DNA from: Reticulitermes speratus
Lineage: Eukaryota; Arthropoda; Insecta; Blattodea; Rhinotermitidae
DNA: 64,000 nt
Reading direction: 5' to 3'
NCBI GenBank assembly: GCA_021186555.1
Contig: JAJKFL010000014.1
Location: forward strand, 31,926,033 to 31,990,032
A program made the translations under genes and the position numbers. Positions within the stretch are counted from its first letter, which is position 1. Each line of letters starts with the position of its first letter. Shown here piece after piece: positions 1 through 13,086 of the stretch. The notes beneath the pieces are model-generated. The model was given only the letters and a program-made list of their open reading frames with translations. It searched no databases and had not been told where the DNA came from.

Positions 1-29
1 GTTTTCATTTCTGCCTAGGTATAATTCCA

Positions 30-178
30 GTCTTTCTTAACCCTCGGCCCTATACGGAGATTGTTGTTAGCCTTATGCCCCAGCCGCTTTATTTTAGTGT
101 AAGAGCTCCCATTATGCATTGGATAGAGGCCGGTTGTGCCCCAAAACCGGTCTAGATGCAGCGGCGACGATAAAAATC
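30..178 (-). mobile_element. SINE family A, diverged fragment (reverse)
   Basis: 'ctttcttaaccctcggccct', 'gccccagccgctttatttta' and 'ccggtctagatgcagcggcg' match the reverse complement of the family A body. It runs up to the mariner-like element at 188. Confidence 0.65.
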
Positions 179-187
179 TCCGTCGTA

Positions 188-762
188 CAGGGCATACACA
201 AAAGAATGGTGCAGTTTCAAAAGTGAATAAAAAATTTATGTCTTACATTACACGGGCACAACATACACCGTCAGCGGCGGCAAGTGTCCAAGTTTCTCAT
301 GCGCTACCAGCTGTTCGCTTCTCATGCTTACTGCGTGGCCGCGTGGCCAGTTTAGGGGAAATGCGCTGGATCGGACGTGCTGCTGCAAATTGAGACAAGA
401 ACCTTCTCCCTTGGCCACCCCGTTCGCCAGATCTTACACCGTGCGATTTCTTTCTTTGGGGGTTCGTTAAAGACAGCGTTTATGTACCACCATTGCCTAC
501 GTACATCCATGAAATTCGTGATCGGATAACGCATGCACTGCAGGCCATTACAGCGGACATGCTACACCGGGTCTGGGATGAGTTTGATTACCGTGTGGAT
601 GTGTGTCGTGTGACCCAGGGTGCACACATTGAAGGATTGTAATTACCAAATGAGAAACTTGGACAGTTGCCGCCGCTGACGGTGTATGTTGTGCCCGTGT
701 AAGGTGAGAAATACATTTTTTATTCACTTTTGATACCGTACCATTCTTTTGTGTATGCCCTG
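188..762 (+). mobile_element. Short mariner/Tc1-type element, copy 1
   Basis: The 575-bp element has inverted ends of about 115 bp (left cagggcatacacaaaagaat, right mirror image ending tgtatgccctg), flanked by TA at 186-187 and 763-764. That TA is the target duplication expected of the IS630-Tc1-mariner group. The inside keeps the C-terminal part of a transposase (397-642), including WPPRSPDLTPCDFFLWG, the stretch around the last catalytic Asp. The N-terminal half is missing, so it could move only with a helper. Confidence 0.85.
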
Positions 763-1299
763 TATATCGTACACAATTTCACTAGTCGTCCAACCGTTAC
801 ATTATTCGGTATACTGACCGTGGTATCCGGATTTTATTTTACAAATACGAAAAATAATCAAAGCTTCAGTGGCTTAACGTTCTGCTCCTTTAAGCCTTAC
901 AAGGTTTCAAATTTACTGTACTGCCCACTGATATGTTTGGCTGTCAATTCCATTCGATATCTTGAATCCAAAAGTTACATGTTTCACAAACACTCTCATG
1001 TTATTTCCAGACGTACTGCTGCTTTGCATTGCCTGTTTCATTCCAAAACGTTTACCTGACTGATACAATATTTTTCAGAGTCGCTAAGTGAGACGAGAAA
1101 TAATTTTGATTCAGTACACATGTTAAAACTTGTGGACCTGTGTTCCCTGTAGGCTTCCATTTCAAGTTTCCAACCAGCTACAGCTGCTCCCTAGAATCTG
1201 TTTCATCATCATACCGAAAAATTGGATATTATAAAGTCTCCTAACGTCTTGGAAAGAGATTAGGTTCTTCATCTTTTTTAAGGAATGTTTAAGTGAGTT

Positions 1300-1640
1300 T
1301 TGAGGTTTTGTTGCAACGTAGCTGAGGCTTTCGTTCTCCTGGAATAAGAGGATGCGTCAATGGGTAATCGGACACCCACGTTTCGAGGAAAGACATTGCA
1401 ACTTCATTTTGGGTTCCAGCTACATTAATGTACAACCTACCCCTCACAGTGCTACCTGGTTGGTCCGTTAGCCTTACCATACAGCCAATCGCCGTTACGC
1501 TATTCCAGTATGTTCCCGTCGTCATCTGTTTCTGGCATTCTTTTAGGTTCTATCGACCATTGAAGATGAGGTCATTGCGTCCTCTCGAAAAGTCGGAGTC
1601 CGGTTACCCATTGACGCAACTTACTATCGCAGAAGTACGG
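1300..1640. repeat. Inverted repeat, imperfect
   Basis: 'tgcgtcaatgggtaatcgga' near 1352 is mirrored by 'tccggttacccattgacgca' near 1600. No target duplication was identified. Confidence 0.6.
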
Positions 1641-1861
1641 AATACTCGAATATTTAAGTGCCTCAAAAATATAAATTACCTTCTTACTGTGCTGGAAAAT
1701 GACGTTGGGGTTCCCGAATATAGTTTTATCTGAAATTCAAGATTGTCATTTCTGCTGGGCTCTGACACACTGTTGTTTGTTGTGTGGTTGTCAGCGTTTC
1801 GAAGGAACGTGCGTTGACAATCTTCAGGTTATGGGCCTTTGTACTCGGGAGTTTCCACAAA

Positions 1862-2083
1862 AATGAAATCTGCGCTCTTCTGGGATTTTACTCACCATAA
1901 CGACGTTTCGGAACAACCTATTGGTCCCATCGCCAAGGGTCAAGCAGTCAAAGAAGAATTTCCGGAACACTTCTTAGACTGCTTGACCCTTGAAGATGGG
2001 ACCGATAGATTGTTCCGAAACGTCGGTGCGGAATTACCATTCTGCGCTGCGTAAAATTCCAGAAGACCGCAGATCTCATTTAC
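1862..2083. repeat. Fold-back repeat (222 bp hairpin)
   Basis: The outer arms 'atgaaatctgcgctcttctg' / 'cagaagaccgcagatctcat' and inner arms 'cgacgtttcggaacaaccta' / 'tagattgttccgaaacgtcg' pair in order, leaving a short loop near 1962. Related cores occur at 21857, 53353 and 63410. Confidence 0.85.
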
Positions 2084-2574
2084 ATCGCAGCGGAAGCCCG
2101 GCGCTTAAAATATTGAATAAATCGTTGTAAGTTCCTAGAATGAACAGTTGCTCATAAACTCAATACAAGCCTGTGAAGTGTCGCTGTCGGCAATGCCCTG
2201 CTTTGTGTCGAATAACTCTAGACTAGTGTTATACAAGTACATGGATTGGAACCAGCATTCTATGAAACATGTGCTGTAGTTCAACTAAATTTGAGAAACT
2301 GCATTAAAATATGACACTTAGGACTATATCCGCGCCACACACACCTATTAAAGTCATTGCCAAATAGTACGACAGCGGAAGGGCTACTAACATTTTTATA
2401 TTCTTCATTTGTAGCTAGTCTGTGACTAAAGTACGTAATACCGTAAATGAGGTGCTGAGATTTGGAACGCATCATTCAAATTATTTATTACAAATGTTGG
2501 TTGCGGACTGGTTTCGTATTAAATTTATTACCGCGAAAGAATCTATTGCTAGAGATACGATAGCTCAGCCAGTG

Positions 2575-2800
2575 TGGTGACTTGACTACGGACTGTACAA
2601 TCAAATATTAGGGGTTTGATTTTCGAAAAAGGGTAAGAGATTGGTCGGTTCTCCAAACCGGCCGCCCAGACCGTCTTCGGTGCCCACAACCTGGGTTTTT
2701 CTCCTGGGCAGTGGCGCGATCGGGTCATGAAACTGACCACTCGCCTGCATCTGATATCAAGGGTAAGAATATTTGCGTCATATAGCCACTTTGTCATGTG
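2575..2800 (+). mobile_element. SINE family C relative
   Basis: The tRNA-like start 'gtggtgacttgactacggac' is followed by 'ggggtttgattttcgaaaaa' and a tail 'gaccactcgcctgcatctga', shared in style with family C. It is diverged. Confidence 0.55.
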
Positions 2801-2804
2801 TCTT

Positions 2805-3785
2805 GCTATTGTGGTGCTTAATTAAGCACAGTGACAACATTACTGTTGCCATATTTAGAGGAATAAAGGCTTCAGTGGCGTTTATGTCGCTGTTGCTTTA
2901 TATTTTGGAGTCACCAGATTTTATTCGTAATTTAAAATGACTATCGAGCAGGATTCTGCCCTGAATCCTTTAATCTTTACAACCAAATATGTTACTAAAG
3001 CGGTAACATCCGGACTTGTGTTCTGAAATGTTCTTATTGGAATCTCGACTTTGATTTGGCGGTAGAATTTGTACATTGATCATGATCACATTCTTGCAAA
3101 TCCTTGCGTTCTCACAATTACCTACCATTTTTCTTTCCCATTTTCTTTTGAAACCACCTCATTGAATAACCTAATAAACATCAAATTCCATTTGACTTTA
3201 AGCATCGGTACCTTTCACGACTAACTACAACTTTTTAACTACTGCCTTGACTTAGTAAGAAAAGACGTTCATGTGATCGTTGTCCTTTTTACACTCCATT
3301 ATCACGATCATTGGCGTCTCCAGCGTTTCTTTACGGCGCGTGGGATTTGTATGACCTTTGCCTCAAGGTAGAAGACCGCGTCGCGACGTCTGCTGACTAC
3401 ATAACTGATCATCTGGCGAAAGAACTCTTTCAGCCACAGCGGAATGAACTGGCCTCAGAGTGACGGACTGCTTTCCTTTATTATATTTGTTCAGCCATAA
3501 ACACCTGTTGTTTGATTGTTTCGGGAACGGTAATGAACTTTTTTGTGACTTGGTAAACGTTGCCAGGAGAATTTAAATTTCCATCAGAGACGACAAAAGT
3601 AAAACATTGAGTTCTTTTTAAAGTAAAATACCGGAGATTTAATTGCCCCAATGACGGGGCAAAAGCCTCTGATATCACATTCGTGTAATTGTTTTGACGC
3701 TTTACACAAGTACCTTCTGCTTCAAATCAAGATTTTTTATTTTACTTTTTTCTGAACCGTAATTCAGAACTAAAATTAGAAGAAT
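2805..3785. other. No gene seen
   Basis: AT-rich noncoding sequence. Short frames only; no repeat match within the window. Confidence 0.6.
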
Positions 3786-3789
3786 AACA

Positions 3790-3905
3790 AAGTAACTCCA
3801 TGGAACAGAGTCCTTTTTGAGAAGCTGTTTGTCGCTTAGCTAATCAAGAACAGTCGTTATTTTTATGTAATCCGAAGTTTCATTGCAGAGTTCACATCGC
3901 ATTCA
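3790..3905 (-). mobile_element. RTE-like LINE 3' end, fourth copy (reverse, diverged)
   Basis: 'aactccatggaacagagtcc' and 'ttttgagaagctg' match the tail of the copies at 23842 and 26050. The copy is short and divergent. Confidence 0.65.
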
Positions 3906-3909
3906 CTCC

Positions 3910-6750
3910 ATTCTAGTCCATATACTCACACTTAGTTTCTTTAAAACTGTCAGTGTAACCACAAAACCACGAAACTGCAACATCGGTATTATAAAACCAA
4001 AAATTATATTAATATTATTAAATGAGCCCCAACATATTCATCCAGTCTGGTCATCGTCTGGGGTTACATCTAAGACACACATAAATATCAAAAGTTAATT
4101 TTCATATTTAAAAGATTGTACACACGTGCGAGTGAAGTGGGAAGGTGTTGGGGATGCTGTAATAATAATAAAATCTCCGGTTTTATATACACGTAAGGAA
4201 TAACACGAAAGTTACGTCTACCTTACAGTGAAAATTTGCAAAATCCGAAGCAGCGTAAATCTTAAGTTTTTTCCCCCCTTAAGCTCAATGTTAAAATCAT
4301 GGATTAAGTTCCTGGCTTGGTTTTTTTTATCCTATTTGGTGACGGTGAACTTACGGTGTTTCTGAAAATGTGCCTTGTTTTCTTTGTGATTTCACACAAG
4401 TCAAGTTGTGATCTTCTGGACTTTTACACCATGCTATATAATGAGTTTGTTTCGACGTTTCGGAGAAACGTTCTGCCTCCGTACAACGCCCTTTAAAAAC
4501 CTGAAGACCGTCATATGAGAAACACCCGGCATGAAGATCTGAAAATTATATTTGTATTCCTCATTTCCCTTCGTGTTCATTTTGTATAGACATACATTTT
4601 CATATCTGATGGCATCGCATATGCCGTACAGAACAACCTAAAGTTGTTGTTCCGTAAATACTGCTGGAAATGTAATAAATTATTTCAGGACTACTTCAAA
4701 TAAAGTTGTTTATGTCAGTGAGATTTTATTTCATGCCGCAGTTTCTTTTACGAAGAACTTCTCTTCCTCCTCGGTTTTTCAGTGTAATAAATTATTGCTA
4801 TTACACTGTTCGAACTTTATGTAAGGTGGCTGATATTTTCCAAGTAGCAAACCGGAAAAAATTAAATTAATGGGACAAATTAGGATGCCTATTCCCAGTA
4901 ACAAATGTAACGGAAAATGTGTCTGTACTTTAGTTCGTGATTCTCTTTGTTTCGTTGAAATGCGGTGTTTGAAATTCTGCCTCGTGTTAGGCAACGTTTG
5001 TTACTTCACTGCAGTGGATTACCATAGTGCCCTTCTGCTTATTATTTCAGCCACTCTGTTGTGTCTCTTCTCTTTTATACGGCCATTCCTTTGTCTTGCA
5101 ATCCCAGCATTTTGTGTTTTCGTTTATCTCAGACACATAACACATTACCCACTCACTGAAATTAGACACCTTATGCTCCTAAAACACTTTCACCTGAAGG
5201 CCATGATGCTGTAAATGCAACCGCATGTTTGTATGAGGCGGTTGGAAGCCAGATAGCTATCAGGATATCAGCATCGATGTGTGAGATTTCAGATTCTGAC
5301 GCCGTGACTGTGAAGACTGTTGTCATGTTTGAAGCCAGAGAGATATCAGCATATCAGTATCTATGCGTGAGGTTTGAGATTCTCACGCCGTGGCTATCAA
5401 GACTGTTTTCGTGTTCGAAGCCAGATATCAGTCGCTGAACGTGTAATTCAGAAATCAAGCCTGTTATTTGAAAAGGGATATTTTAGGTTATGGAGTCTAA
5501 TACAAATCTGAATGTTACTTAATTGATTTATACGTCTATTCACTACATGTTTTCCTCGTGCTATGTGACCGTATGGAAGAGTCAACAAATTTCTTCGAAA
5601 AGCTGGAACCTATCTACTAAACTGTACGGTGTCATATCTCATAAGACAGAAGTTTTCTTTCTGTCTTTCTTTCTTTCTTATAGTATCAGATGAGTGACAA
5701 TAATTCAAGTATTATTAAGGTGACGAATCAAGACTAATTTGCTGTGCGGACATTTTCACTTGTCGGAAGGTGATGAATGTATGACACACTTTATTCGGAA
5801 AATCTGAAGGAAAGACATCATATGAGAAACCTAAGTGTATATGGGAGGTTGATAGCAAGATAGATCTTGGTTTATGAAAAAGGATGTGAGAATAAGAATT
5901 GGATTCTTCAGTCTCGAGACAGAGTCGATAAGCAAAACCTTGTGAACACAGAATGAACCTGCAAGTTTCACTGAAAGCGAGGACGTTCTTGTAAAGTTGA
6001 ACAACTAGTGGCTTGTCCAGAAAGATTCTTCTCAATGCAGTTAAGTGACCCAGTCTGTTACTCAGCGCAGTCATCTGGTCAGTGAATTCTGTCTGTTGCT
6101 GCATATCTTAACACTTCAAAAAGTGACTCTCGTCTTCCTGTATCTTGCTTCCCATGAGTAATTCTGGCAATAAACCGAAATCCCACCACATTCACCTCAA
6201 AGTTCCTGGTTTTTTCAAGAAACATTTTCTTAATATTGGGTACATTTTTATGTTGTATTAATCATTGATAGACGTTCTTACTTCCACTCCTCACGTCCCA
6301 TCCAGCTGACAGCCAAAATTCACCAGTTAGACGCGTTCCATCAGTTGGGAAACACTGCTTTAAGTGCAATGTTCCCTGCTTTAAAAACAGCGTTAATAAC
6401 CATGTGCTACCTGCTATACAACTCAAAGGCGCCGAATTTTCATGTAACGTTTATTTGAGGTTTTAGTGTGGTTCTCTGAATAAGCAGCAAGTATTTTTTA
6501 TGTCTAGGGTTAACCAAATAACATGATATCCCTTGCATCAATATGTATGTTGTTTGGCCATCTGGAACGCAAGCGGTCATTCTGAACAATTGTCTTTGTA
6601 TTGCAACTCCCCGTTCGACTCAGCGCATTGTCTTTCATATTCCTAGCGTAACTGTATCCTCCGACAGACCGTGATCTAGTTCGTGGTTCCAAAGGTGTAA
6701 CAGTTCCACTGAACGTTTAGAATCATCGCTCAGCTTCACGTTTAGAAAGT
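3910..6750. other. No gene seen
   Basis: Noncoding apart from the 86-bp tandem repeat. A short 'cgacgtttcggagaaacgtt' palindrome at 4453-4472 is a stray core of the fold-back family. The 114-codon frame at 4870 looks random (no family, odd composition). Confidence 0.55.
5245..5445 (+). repeat. Tandem repeat, 86-bp period
   Basis: gaagccaga recurs at 5245, 5331 and 5417, exactly 86 bp apart. The sequence between ('atatcagcat', 'acgccgtg', 'aagactgtt') is shared with about 75-80 percent identity by eye. Confidence 0.8.
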
Positions 6751-6754
6751 CACA

Positions 6755-6980
6755 TTTGGTCTAGTGGCTAGGCTACGGGCTGGACAGACGGGTAATCGGG
6801 ATTCGATTCCCGGGAAAGGCAGAGAATATTGTTTTCTGCAAAGCGTTCATTCCGGCTCTGGAACCAATCTAACCTCCAATCAAATAGGTACCGGAGGTTC
6901 TTCACCGAGACTACAGCATCGAGGTCGTGGGATTGACAGCTGATGTTCATCTGATACCGAGATTAAGAATACATGGTGCT
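6755..6980 (+). mobile_element. tRNA-derived SINE (family C)
   Basis: The head 'ggtctagtggctaggctacg' and 'gggattcgattcccgggaaa' are A- and B-box-like. The body 'gcgttcattccggctctgga' and 'ggtaccggaggttcttcacc' recur in the copies at 2575, 16798, 48945 and 51265. Confidence 0.75.
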
Positions 6981-6984
6981 ACAC

Positions 6985-9235
6985 CTCCATTTCTTCATAC
7001 GTCTTCTTGGCGTGTTGCTTAATAAAGTAGAAGGACAACTTTGCATTACATTTCCTTTGCGTCTCAAGACAATGATAAAGTAATATTAAATTTTATAATG
7101 CATGAAAAGTAGTCAAACAATTGAAATTCTGTGCAGGTCTCTTCGAAGACATAAATGTGCTTTGGTACGCTCTGTAGTTACGGTTCCGAGCCCTTGTTTG
7201 AGTCACACGTAATGGTCTGCATTATTCTGGCCTAACCCTGAGGGACTGGAAAATTAGATTTGTAATTCCCTACAGAGGCAGGAAAACACGTGATGTGCGT
7301 TGCAGGAAACTGGGCGCACAAAAGGAAACGATGCGCTGCCAAAATTACGTTGTTAGCACTTACAAATAAGTAAGAGCAGTGGCACTTGAAAGCATTACAC
7401 ACATTATGCCAATAGTACACTCTGTATCTCATTGGCATCTGTGTTAATTTGTATCAGATACAAAGCCCACTGCACTGAAATCATCACAGCCTGGAGCCAG
7501 AAATAATTACTTTCATTTTGTTAAATATTCAACGTAATATGCTAATATATTTTAATGGAAGTTGTAGAGCTTAATGAGATCTGTGCTTAATGTTATGTAC
7601 GAATATATTTTTATTACAAACTTGTTTTTTAAGAAATTTATCAATTTAGGTTGGAATTTTCTGCGCAGTAGTTGTTGTTTTGGAGAGATGCTGGACAAAA
7701 TTAATCTTCTCCGTGAATTTCAATACCACATCTCACCATATCTGTCGTGTGTGTAATGTGATAGGCCTACGTACAGACGGGTGCATGCACTCTACCTTCC
7801 CATTATTCGTTTATTTCTTAACATCTTGAGCAGAACGCTTACGGCATGATGAAGTGTAAAGCTGGGATGTTACCCAGTTTTTTTCGTCAAGGAACTGTAA
7901 CAGCAAGTACTCTGGCGCAGTGGTACTGCGTCTGATGTCGCAAAGGCAACAGACTGCATAGACTCAGGTTAATGTCCTTGTCCTCAACTTGGATACTCTT
8001 GCCTTCAACAGGCAACGACTCTTGCGATTCACATTAATCTGTGATCGTCGGTTTTGACGCAGTGCTCTTTAACGTTTAAATAAAGGTAAAGCTATCACGT
8101 TACAGGCCTGGACAGACCCTTAGGGCTCCAGGGCGTTGAGGCTCCCAGAATTTTTAGACAATCGGCACATGAAGGTGGCAAGGTTGTCAGCCCTACGCAT
8201 CTGCAGCATTTACCTCCCAGGAGATGCCCTGGTACTCATTTCTGTTTGAAGCTGAATCGACCTCAGGGCCACAGTTCGGCCCTGGGAATAGAACCCGCGA
8301 CCTTACGGCTTGTAGCCCAGTGCCTCAACCACCTGCGCCACCGCGTGCCTCTTAATGTCTAAATGAGTAAACAAAATGTTGAAGAACCTCAAATATGAAA
8401 TATAAAGCAATAAGTGCAATATGCAGGCAGCAAGTATTTAAGAAAGAAAGAGTATTACAGTGCAATGGGTTGAAAAGTAGGCAATGAAAAAAGATTTCGC
8501 TAATATTACAACACTTTGTGATATACCGGTAGGTGTAAAAAAGGTAATTTGAATGATTGTCGCGAAACACGTCCCAGATTTCCAGTTGAGATTTACTTCA
8601 GTTACACTCCTCAGTAGATCATTATTTCAGTAAACATTCACCAATTTCCATATCAGAATTCATTCAACGAATCCACAATTCAAAACATGCGCTTTTTGTG
8701 GATAGTCTTCATTGCATTTAAAGTACTTTTCTGTTTCATATACGGTATTATTAATTCTGTGCAGCACAATCTTTCAAATGTCAATATTTTCACAAGTAGT
8801 CATGAAATTTCTCACATTTTTAAAGCCGGAAATTTATTACGCCCCACACAAGAACCCGCCATTGGTACGCAATCTGAAGCAGATTAATTCAGACCGAAAT
8901 CTTTCTGCTTCCTAAATGTCAGTTTAATTTGTTGTATTTCTAACGACGCCTAGATCTTCCAAGTGATATCTTCCGTCGGGTTTTCCGGCAACAATTCTGC
9001 ATGCAGTTATGGTTTTCCCCATGCAAGATATATACCCCGTACATCACACTGTCTTTAATTATTATCGGCCTGATAATATTTGGCGAGTAGTGCAAATTAT
9101 AAGGCACCTAATGTACAATTTTTAAGCCTCCTCTTACTGTGGCTGTCTTAGGTCCAAATATATACCTCATTACTTATTCTCACAAACCGCTTCCGACTGT
9201 TATGTTTTTAAATATAGAGGAATGAAGTGTCAAAG
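6985..9235. other. No gene seen except SINE D
   Basis: AT-rich noncoding sequence around the SINE at 8085-8350. No exon with good splice sites was noticed. Confidence 0.55.
8085..8350 (-). mobile_element. SINE (family D, reverse)
   Basis: The right end read in reverse gives a tRNA-like head: 'gaggcacgcggtggcgcagg', then 'taaggtcgcgggttctattc' as B box. The body runs to 'ctgtaacgtgatagc'. Single copy in the window. Confidence 0.7.
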
Positions 9236-9237
<2 letters not shown>

Positions 9238-9277
<40 letters not shown>

Positions 9278-9281
9278 TGTA
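9238..9281. repeat. (TA)n microsatellite
   Basis: About 40 bp of ta repeats. A second ta/tatg-type run lies at 10840-10892. Confidence 0.95.
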
Positions 9282-9404
9282 TACACGACTGTGACCTAAT
9301 GTCACTTAACCTAATTCAACCTACCCTTGTTTAACATAACCTATCAAAAGACCTATATGTACATCTGTGACGCAGTAATTGTTAGTGCTATAATACATAG
9401 GCAA

Positions 9405-9575
9405 ATGAAGACAGAACTGGAGAGATCGTGTCAACAGGATGGATAGAAGAAGGATCCCCAAACAAATTCTGCAGTAAGCCCCTCTTGGCAGAAGATCTAT
9501 AGGACGTCCGGCAAAAAGATGGCTCGAGACCGTAATAGACCACAGTGTCTAACACATGTTTGGAAGATGATGATG
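9405..9575 (+). mobile_element. LINE ORF2 tail fragment
   Basis: The plus-strand reading gives NWRDRVNRMDRRRI-like text, then RRSIGRPAKRWLETVI, the basic C-terminal tail common in insect RTE/CR1-type LINEs. No flanking duplication was seen. Confidence 0.6.
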
Positions 9576-9704
9576 ACGAGGGATCATTTTTCACACCCAT
9601 GCACGACAACAAGAAGTTTGTACTTCTGCTTAGCCTCATGTTGACGTTATTGTATATTAGAAGGAAAATGAATCATTCCGAATATTTTTACATGTGGGTA
9701 ATGG

Positions 9705-9975
9705 TAAAGGTCACCCTCGAACAGGCCATGAAAGCCCAGAGAGGGAGTAGAGGTATAGCTCTATTCTTTCTTTAACCTCGGCATTAGGTAGGGGTGGGTG
9801 GTCAACTGCACTCCCCGGCCGCTTTATCCCCGTGAAAGAGACCTGGTACACGTTGTACAGGAGGCTGCGTGGACCCCAGAGCCGGTCTGGACGGGTGCGG
9901 AAAATCGCGCCCCCACCGAGATTCAGTCCCCGGACGGCCCAGTCGCTATACCGACTACGCTATCCCGGCCCACAC
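9705..9975 (-). mobile_element. SINE family A copy (reverse)
   Basis: Its reverse complement matches 18119-18350: 'ggtcaccctcgaacaggcca' at the left, 'gctataccgactacgctatc' at the right. Confidence 0.85.
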
Positions 9976-10904
9976 ACGTGAGTGAGTATTCCACTATGTT
10001 AACTTCTCCATGTCGTCGATGTTTTTCCCAGGTTTGCTGTATTAATGGAGAATTTTTTCGTGCGTGGACAACTCGCGGATCTTTGAGAGCTGAGTTGGTT
10101 CACAAAGCATGCACTAAACATTTGTTGTCTGTCTCCATTACATTATTCAGTGCACTCTGGAGACGTCTTTACCCACAGTCTGATTTATATGCCCCTGCAT
10201 TTCACCCGCTTTTTAGTCCCGTAACTTTAATCCCATGAAGCGCTCTGTCGACGAGTAAGGGGCTTCGGTAACACTGAATACTCTGCATGGCATCAGGTTC
10301 GCAGAATACATATCCGACACAGGCTCGGCGACGAATGAACCATGTCATGTTACATTAGGCCTGTACTATTTTGTGGTAGTAAACTTCGGCACTGCAACAC
10401 TCGTAATACCGTAGCGCGCTACTGGAAAGGAACTTGGGCTAATTCCATCCACTTACAATCCTTACAACATGCACCATCATCAAAAATATACTTGACAGTT
10501 GCACTGAAATTAATTAATTTGTTACCACAGAACACGTAACATTCGGCAGTTTTTTTTTTGTCGGTAATATCCCCCGGCAGTTTGAAGAAACGAGACAGAA
10601 ATGACAGCTGCAGTGGAAGCGTCACTAAAGAAACACTGGCTGTAGTTGCGGAAAATTTCAGTCCACATCTACAAATAATATTTGATGCACACTGATCTCA
10701 TATTGAATATGATTTTATGTGATTAAAATCTCCCGTGCTATACTTGTGTTGTGTTATCACAACCAATGATTCAAGTTTAATGCACGGATATATACAGGCA
10801 CTGGAAACTGCCGCTTCTTTTTATGACCCTAAAAAGCCTACATATATATATATATGTATATGTATATATATATATATGTATACATACATATCTGTAACAT
10901 TAGG

Positions 10905-11185
10905 AGCAGGGATAGCGTAGCCGTTATAGCGACTCGCTACAGGTCGGACGGTCCGAGGTTCGAACCCCGGTAGGCAAAGAGATTTTCTCGTCTCCATAAC
11001 TGTGTATACCGGCCCTGGCGCCCACCCACCCTCCCCTACAATATGTACCCGAGTTCTTTCCCGGGGGTAAAACGACAGGGGCTAGTGCCAAGGTGAAGGA
11101 TGGATAGAGCTATGTCTCTGCTCTCCCTGTCTGCCTTAAAGACATGCAATAGGGTAAACTTTACCGTTATCTTTTTCTGTAAAAT
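10905..11185 (+). mobile_element. SINE family A relative
   Basis: The head 'gggatagcgtagccgttata' with 'gaggttcgaaccccggtagg' is tRNA-like. The body 'ttcccgggggtaaaacgaca' and the tail 'agggtaaactttacc' resemble family A, with a different middle. Confidence 0.8.
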
Positions 11186-11189
11186 CTAT

Positions 11190-12380
11190 TTCAAAACTTT
11201 TCTTTCTTTCCTTTTCGATCTTCGCAGTGGTGGTCACTTTTAAAAATGTTGTCCCGCCAAAGTAATTGTCTGAACATCGTGTCCCCGTGCTGAATCCTAG
11301 ACACTATTATAAGAATTTACTTTAACGTTCATATTTAATTATGCCTACGTTCCTCATATTGCTGTATTTTAAACTTGTCTCTTACTTGTCCTTCTTAAGT
11401 CAGAACACTTTCCTGAACATTTTGTTTTTAAATACAAGCAATGTACGTGTATATCCACCCTGAGCTACATAAATATCATTATGGTGATCGAATACAGGAG
11501 GAGGTTACAGCACGTACACCCACTGCCACTCTAAAAAATCAAGCAGAATTTTATTTGAAAAACCTGAAATGAGAAGAGACCTCCAGAGTTAAGGCGGAAG
11601 TAGGAAGGTGATGTTAAAATAAATTTAAATAAATCGGCAGTCATGGTGTGGACTGGAATTTTCAGATGTGTTACAGAACCCGGTGACGGGCTTTTGTGAA
11701 TACTTTATTGAACCGTTCTGATACGTAAAAGAGAACGTATTGATCAGATGAATGTCGGTGTTGTAATAAGGGTCCTGTTCCTTGGCGTTACATCATCGCT
11801 TGAAGTAAAGACATTACTTCACTCACAGACAAAACAACAGAGGCAACTATGTTTACAATCTGCTAATGTCTAAAAGTAGTGGGCTCATTTCTGTTGGAAA
11901 TACTGACCTTTGCATATGAAAGAATAAGGTTTCGTCTTCTGTCCTTATTGCAGAATAACTGCGAATAGGAACAGCTGATGGTAGCAGTGGAAGGAATGTT
12001 GAATTGGTAAATAGCATCCAACTTTGCCGAAAGGAGACCAGGCAGTAGTACTGCTTACTGCATATTTTGTTCCGTAAAGTTTATTGCGAGTGTCTGTGTG
12101 TGCACACGAATGTTTTGCCAGAAATGAAGTTTGGTAGTTTTGAAGAAGTTTATTTTTACCGAACACTTTTTAAATTTCAGTGGTTCTGCAAGGCTTATGG
12201 GAATTCCTGAAAGTGTGCTGTAGACTTGCTTGTCTGAAAATAACTCAGCTGTTTGTTTTTATTTGTTCGTAATTGTACCATGAATAAGATTAATGCTGTT
12301 CAGCTAAACATAAGGGGCTACAAGTACAAGCTGGACATGCTGCAGTTGAGGAACTCTGCAACAGACTCCCTGAAACAGTA
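11190..12380. other. No gene seen
   Basis: Noncoding sequence upstream of the LINE tail and the GPCR TM6 exon, presumably GPCR intron. Confidence 0.55.
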
Positions 12381-12384
12381 CCAC

Positions 12385-12985
12385 TGGAGCAGAAATTTTT
12401 AAGGCAATACATAATAGTATTAAAATATGCAGAACTGTAATTTTTCCTGTTGTTTTCTATGGATGTGAAACTTGGTCTCCCACAATGAGGGAGAAGCATA
12501 GGCTGAGGGTGTTCGAGAATAGGGTGCTGAGGAGGATATATGTACCTAAGAAGGACGAGGTAACATGGGAGTGGAGAAGACTACATAGCAGAAAGCTTTG
12601 TGATCTGTACTCCTCACCAAATATGATTCGGGTGATCAAGTGAAGAAGAATGAGATGGGCGGGGCATGTAGCACGTATTGGAGGAGAAGAGAGGTGCATA
12701 CAGGGACTTTGTGGGGAAACCTGAGGGGTGGAGACCACTTGGGAGATCTGGGCGTAGATGGGAAGATAATATTAAAATGTACCTTCAAGAAGTAGGATGG
12801 GGCATAATCTAGGTTGATCTGGCCGAGGATAGGGACAGTTGGCGGCCTCTTGTGAATGCGGTGACGAACCTCCGGGTTCCTTAAGATGCGGAGAATTTAT
12901 TTCCTAGCTTAGGACCGGTTAGCTTCTCAGGAAGGACTCTGCTCCATATCGTTAGGTAGTTAGCTAGTCAGTTAGCTAGTTACTT
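12385..12985 (+). mobile_element. RTE-like LINE 3' end with TTAG-type tail
   Basis: Broken frames read as the familiar tail of insect LINE ORF2: a VKLGL segment, RRTR, VKKNEMGGA and LGDLGVDGKI near 12660-12780 (intact relatives carry GRPRRRWEDNIK). It closes with 'gcttctcaggaaggactctg' and a run of gttag/gctagt repeats (12950-12985). The same tail occurs at 25835-26095, 23842-23975 and 3790-3905. Confidence 0.75.
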
Positions 12986-13086
12986 ATACGTAGTGGTAGC
13001 GAAATTGTTTTGCACATTTTAGCTGATCTGACAGCATGTTCTGGAGTAAGGATAATCGGCCCAATTATTTTTTCCTTCTCTTTCAG

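Noticed and set aside
4870..5214. 114-codon frame with membrane-like segments
   Set aside because: No family, no codon pattern and no splice context; likely a chance frame.
9798..10238. 146-codon open frame
   Set aside because: Its first half is the reverse of a family A SINE, and the rest has no recognisable domain.
10905..10985. tRNA gene from A- and B-box-like sequence (also at 6755, 18119, 39282)
   Set aside because: No full cloverleaf, a long shared body follows each, and copies carry duplications and poly-A; these are SINEs.
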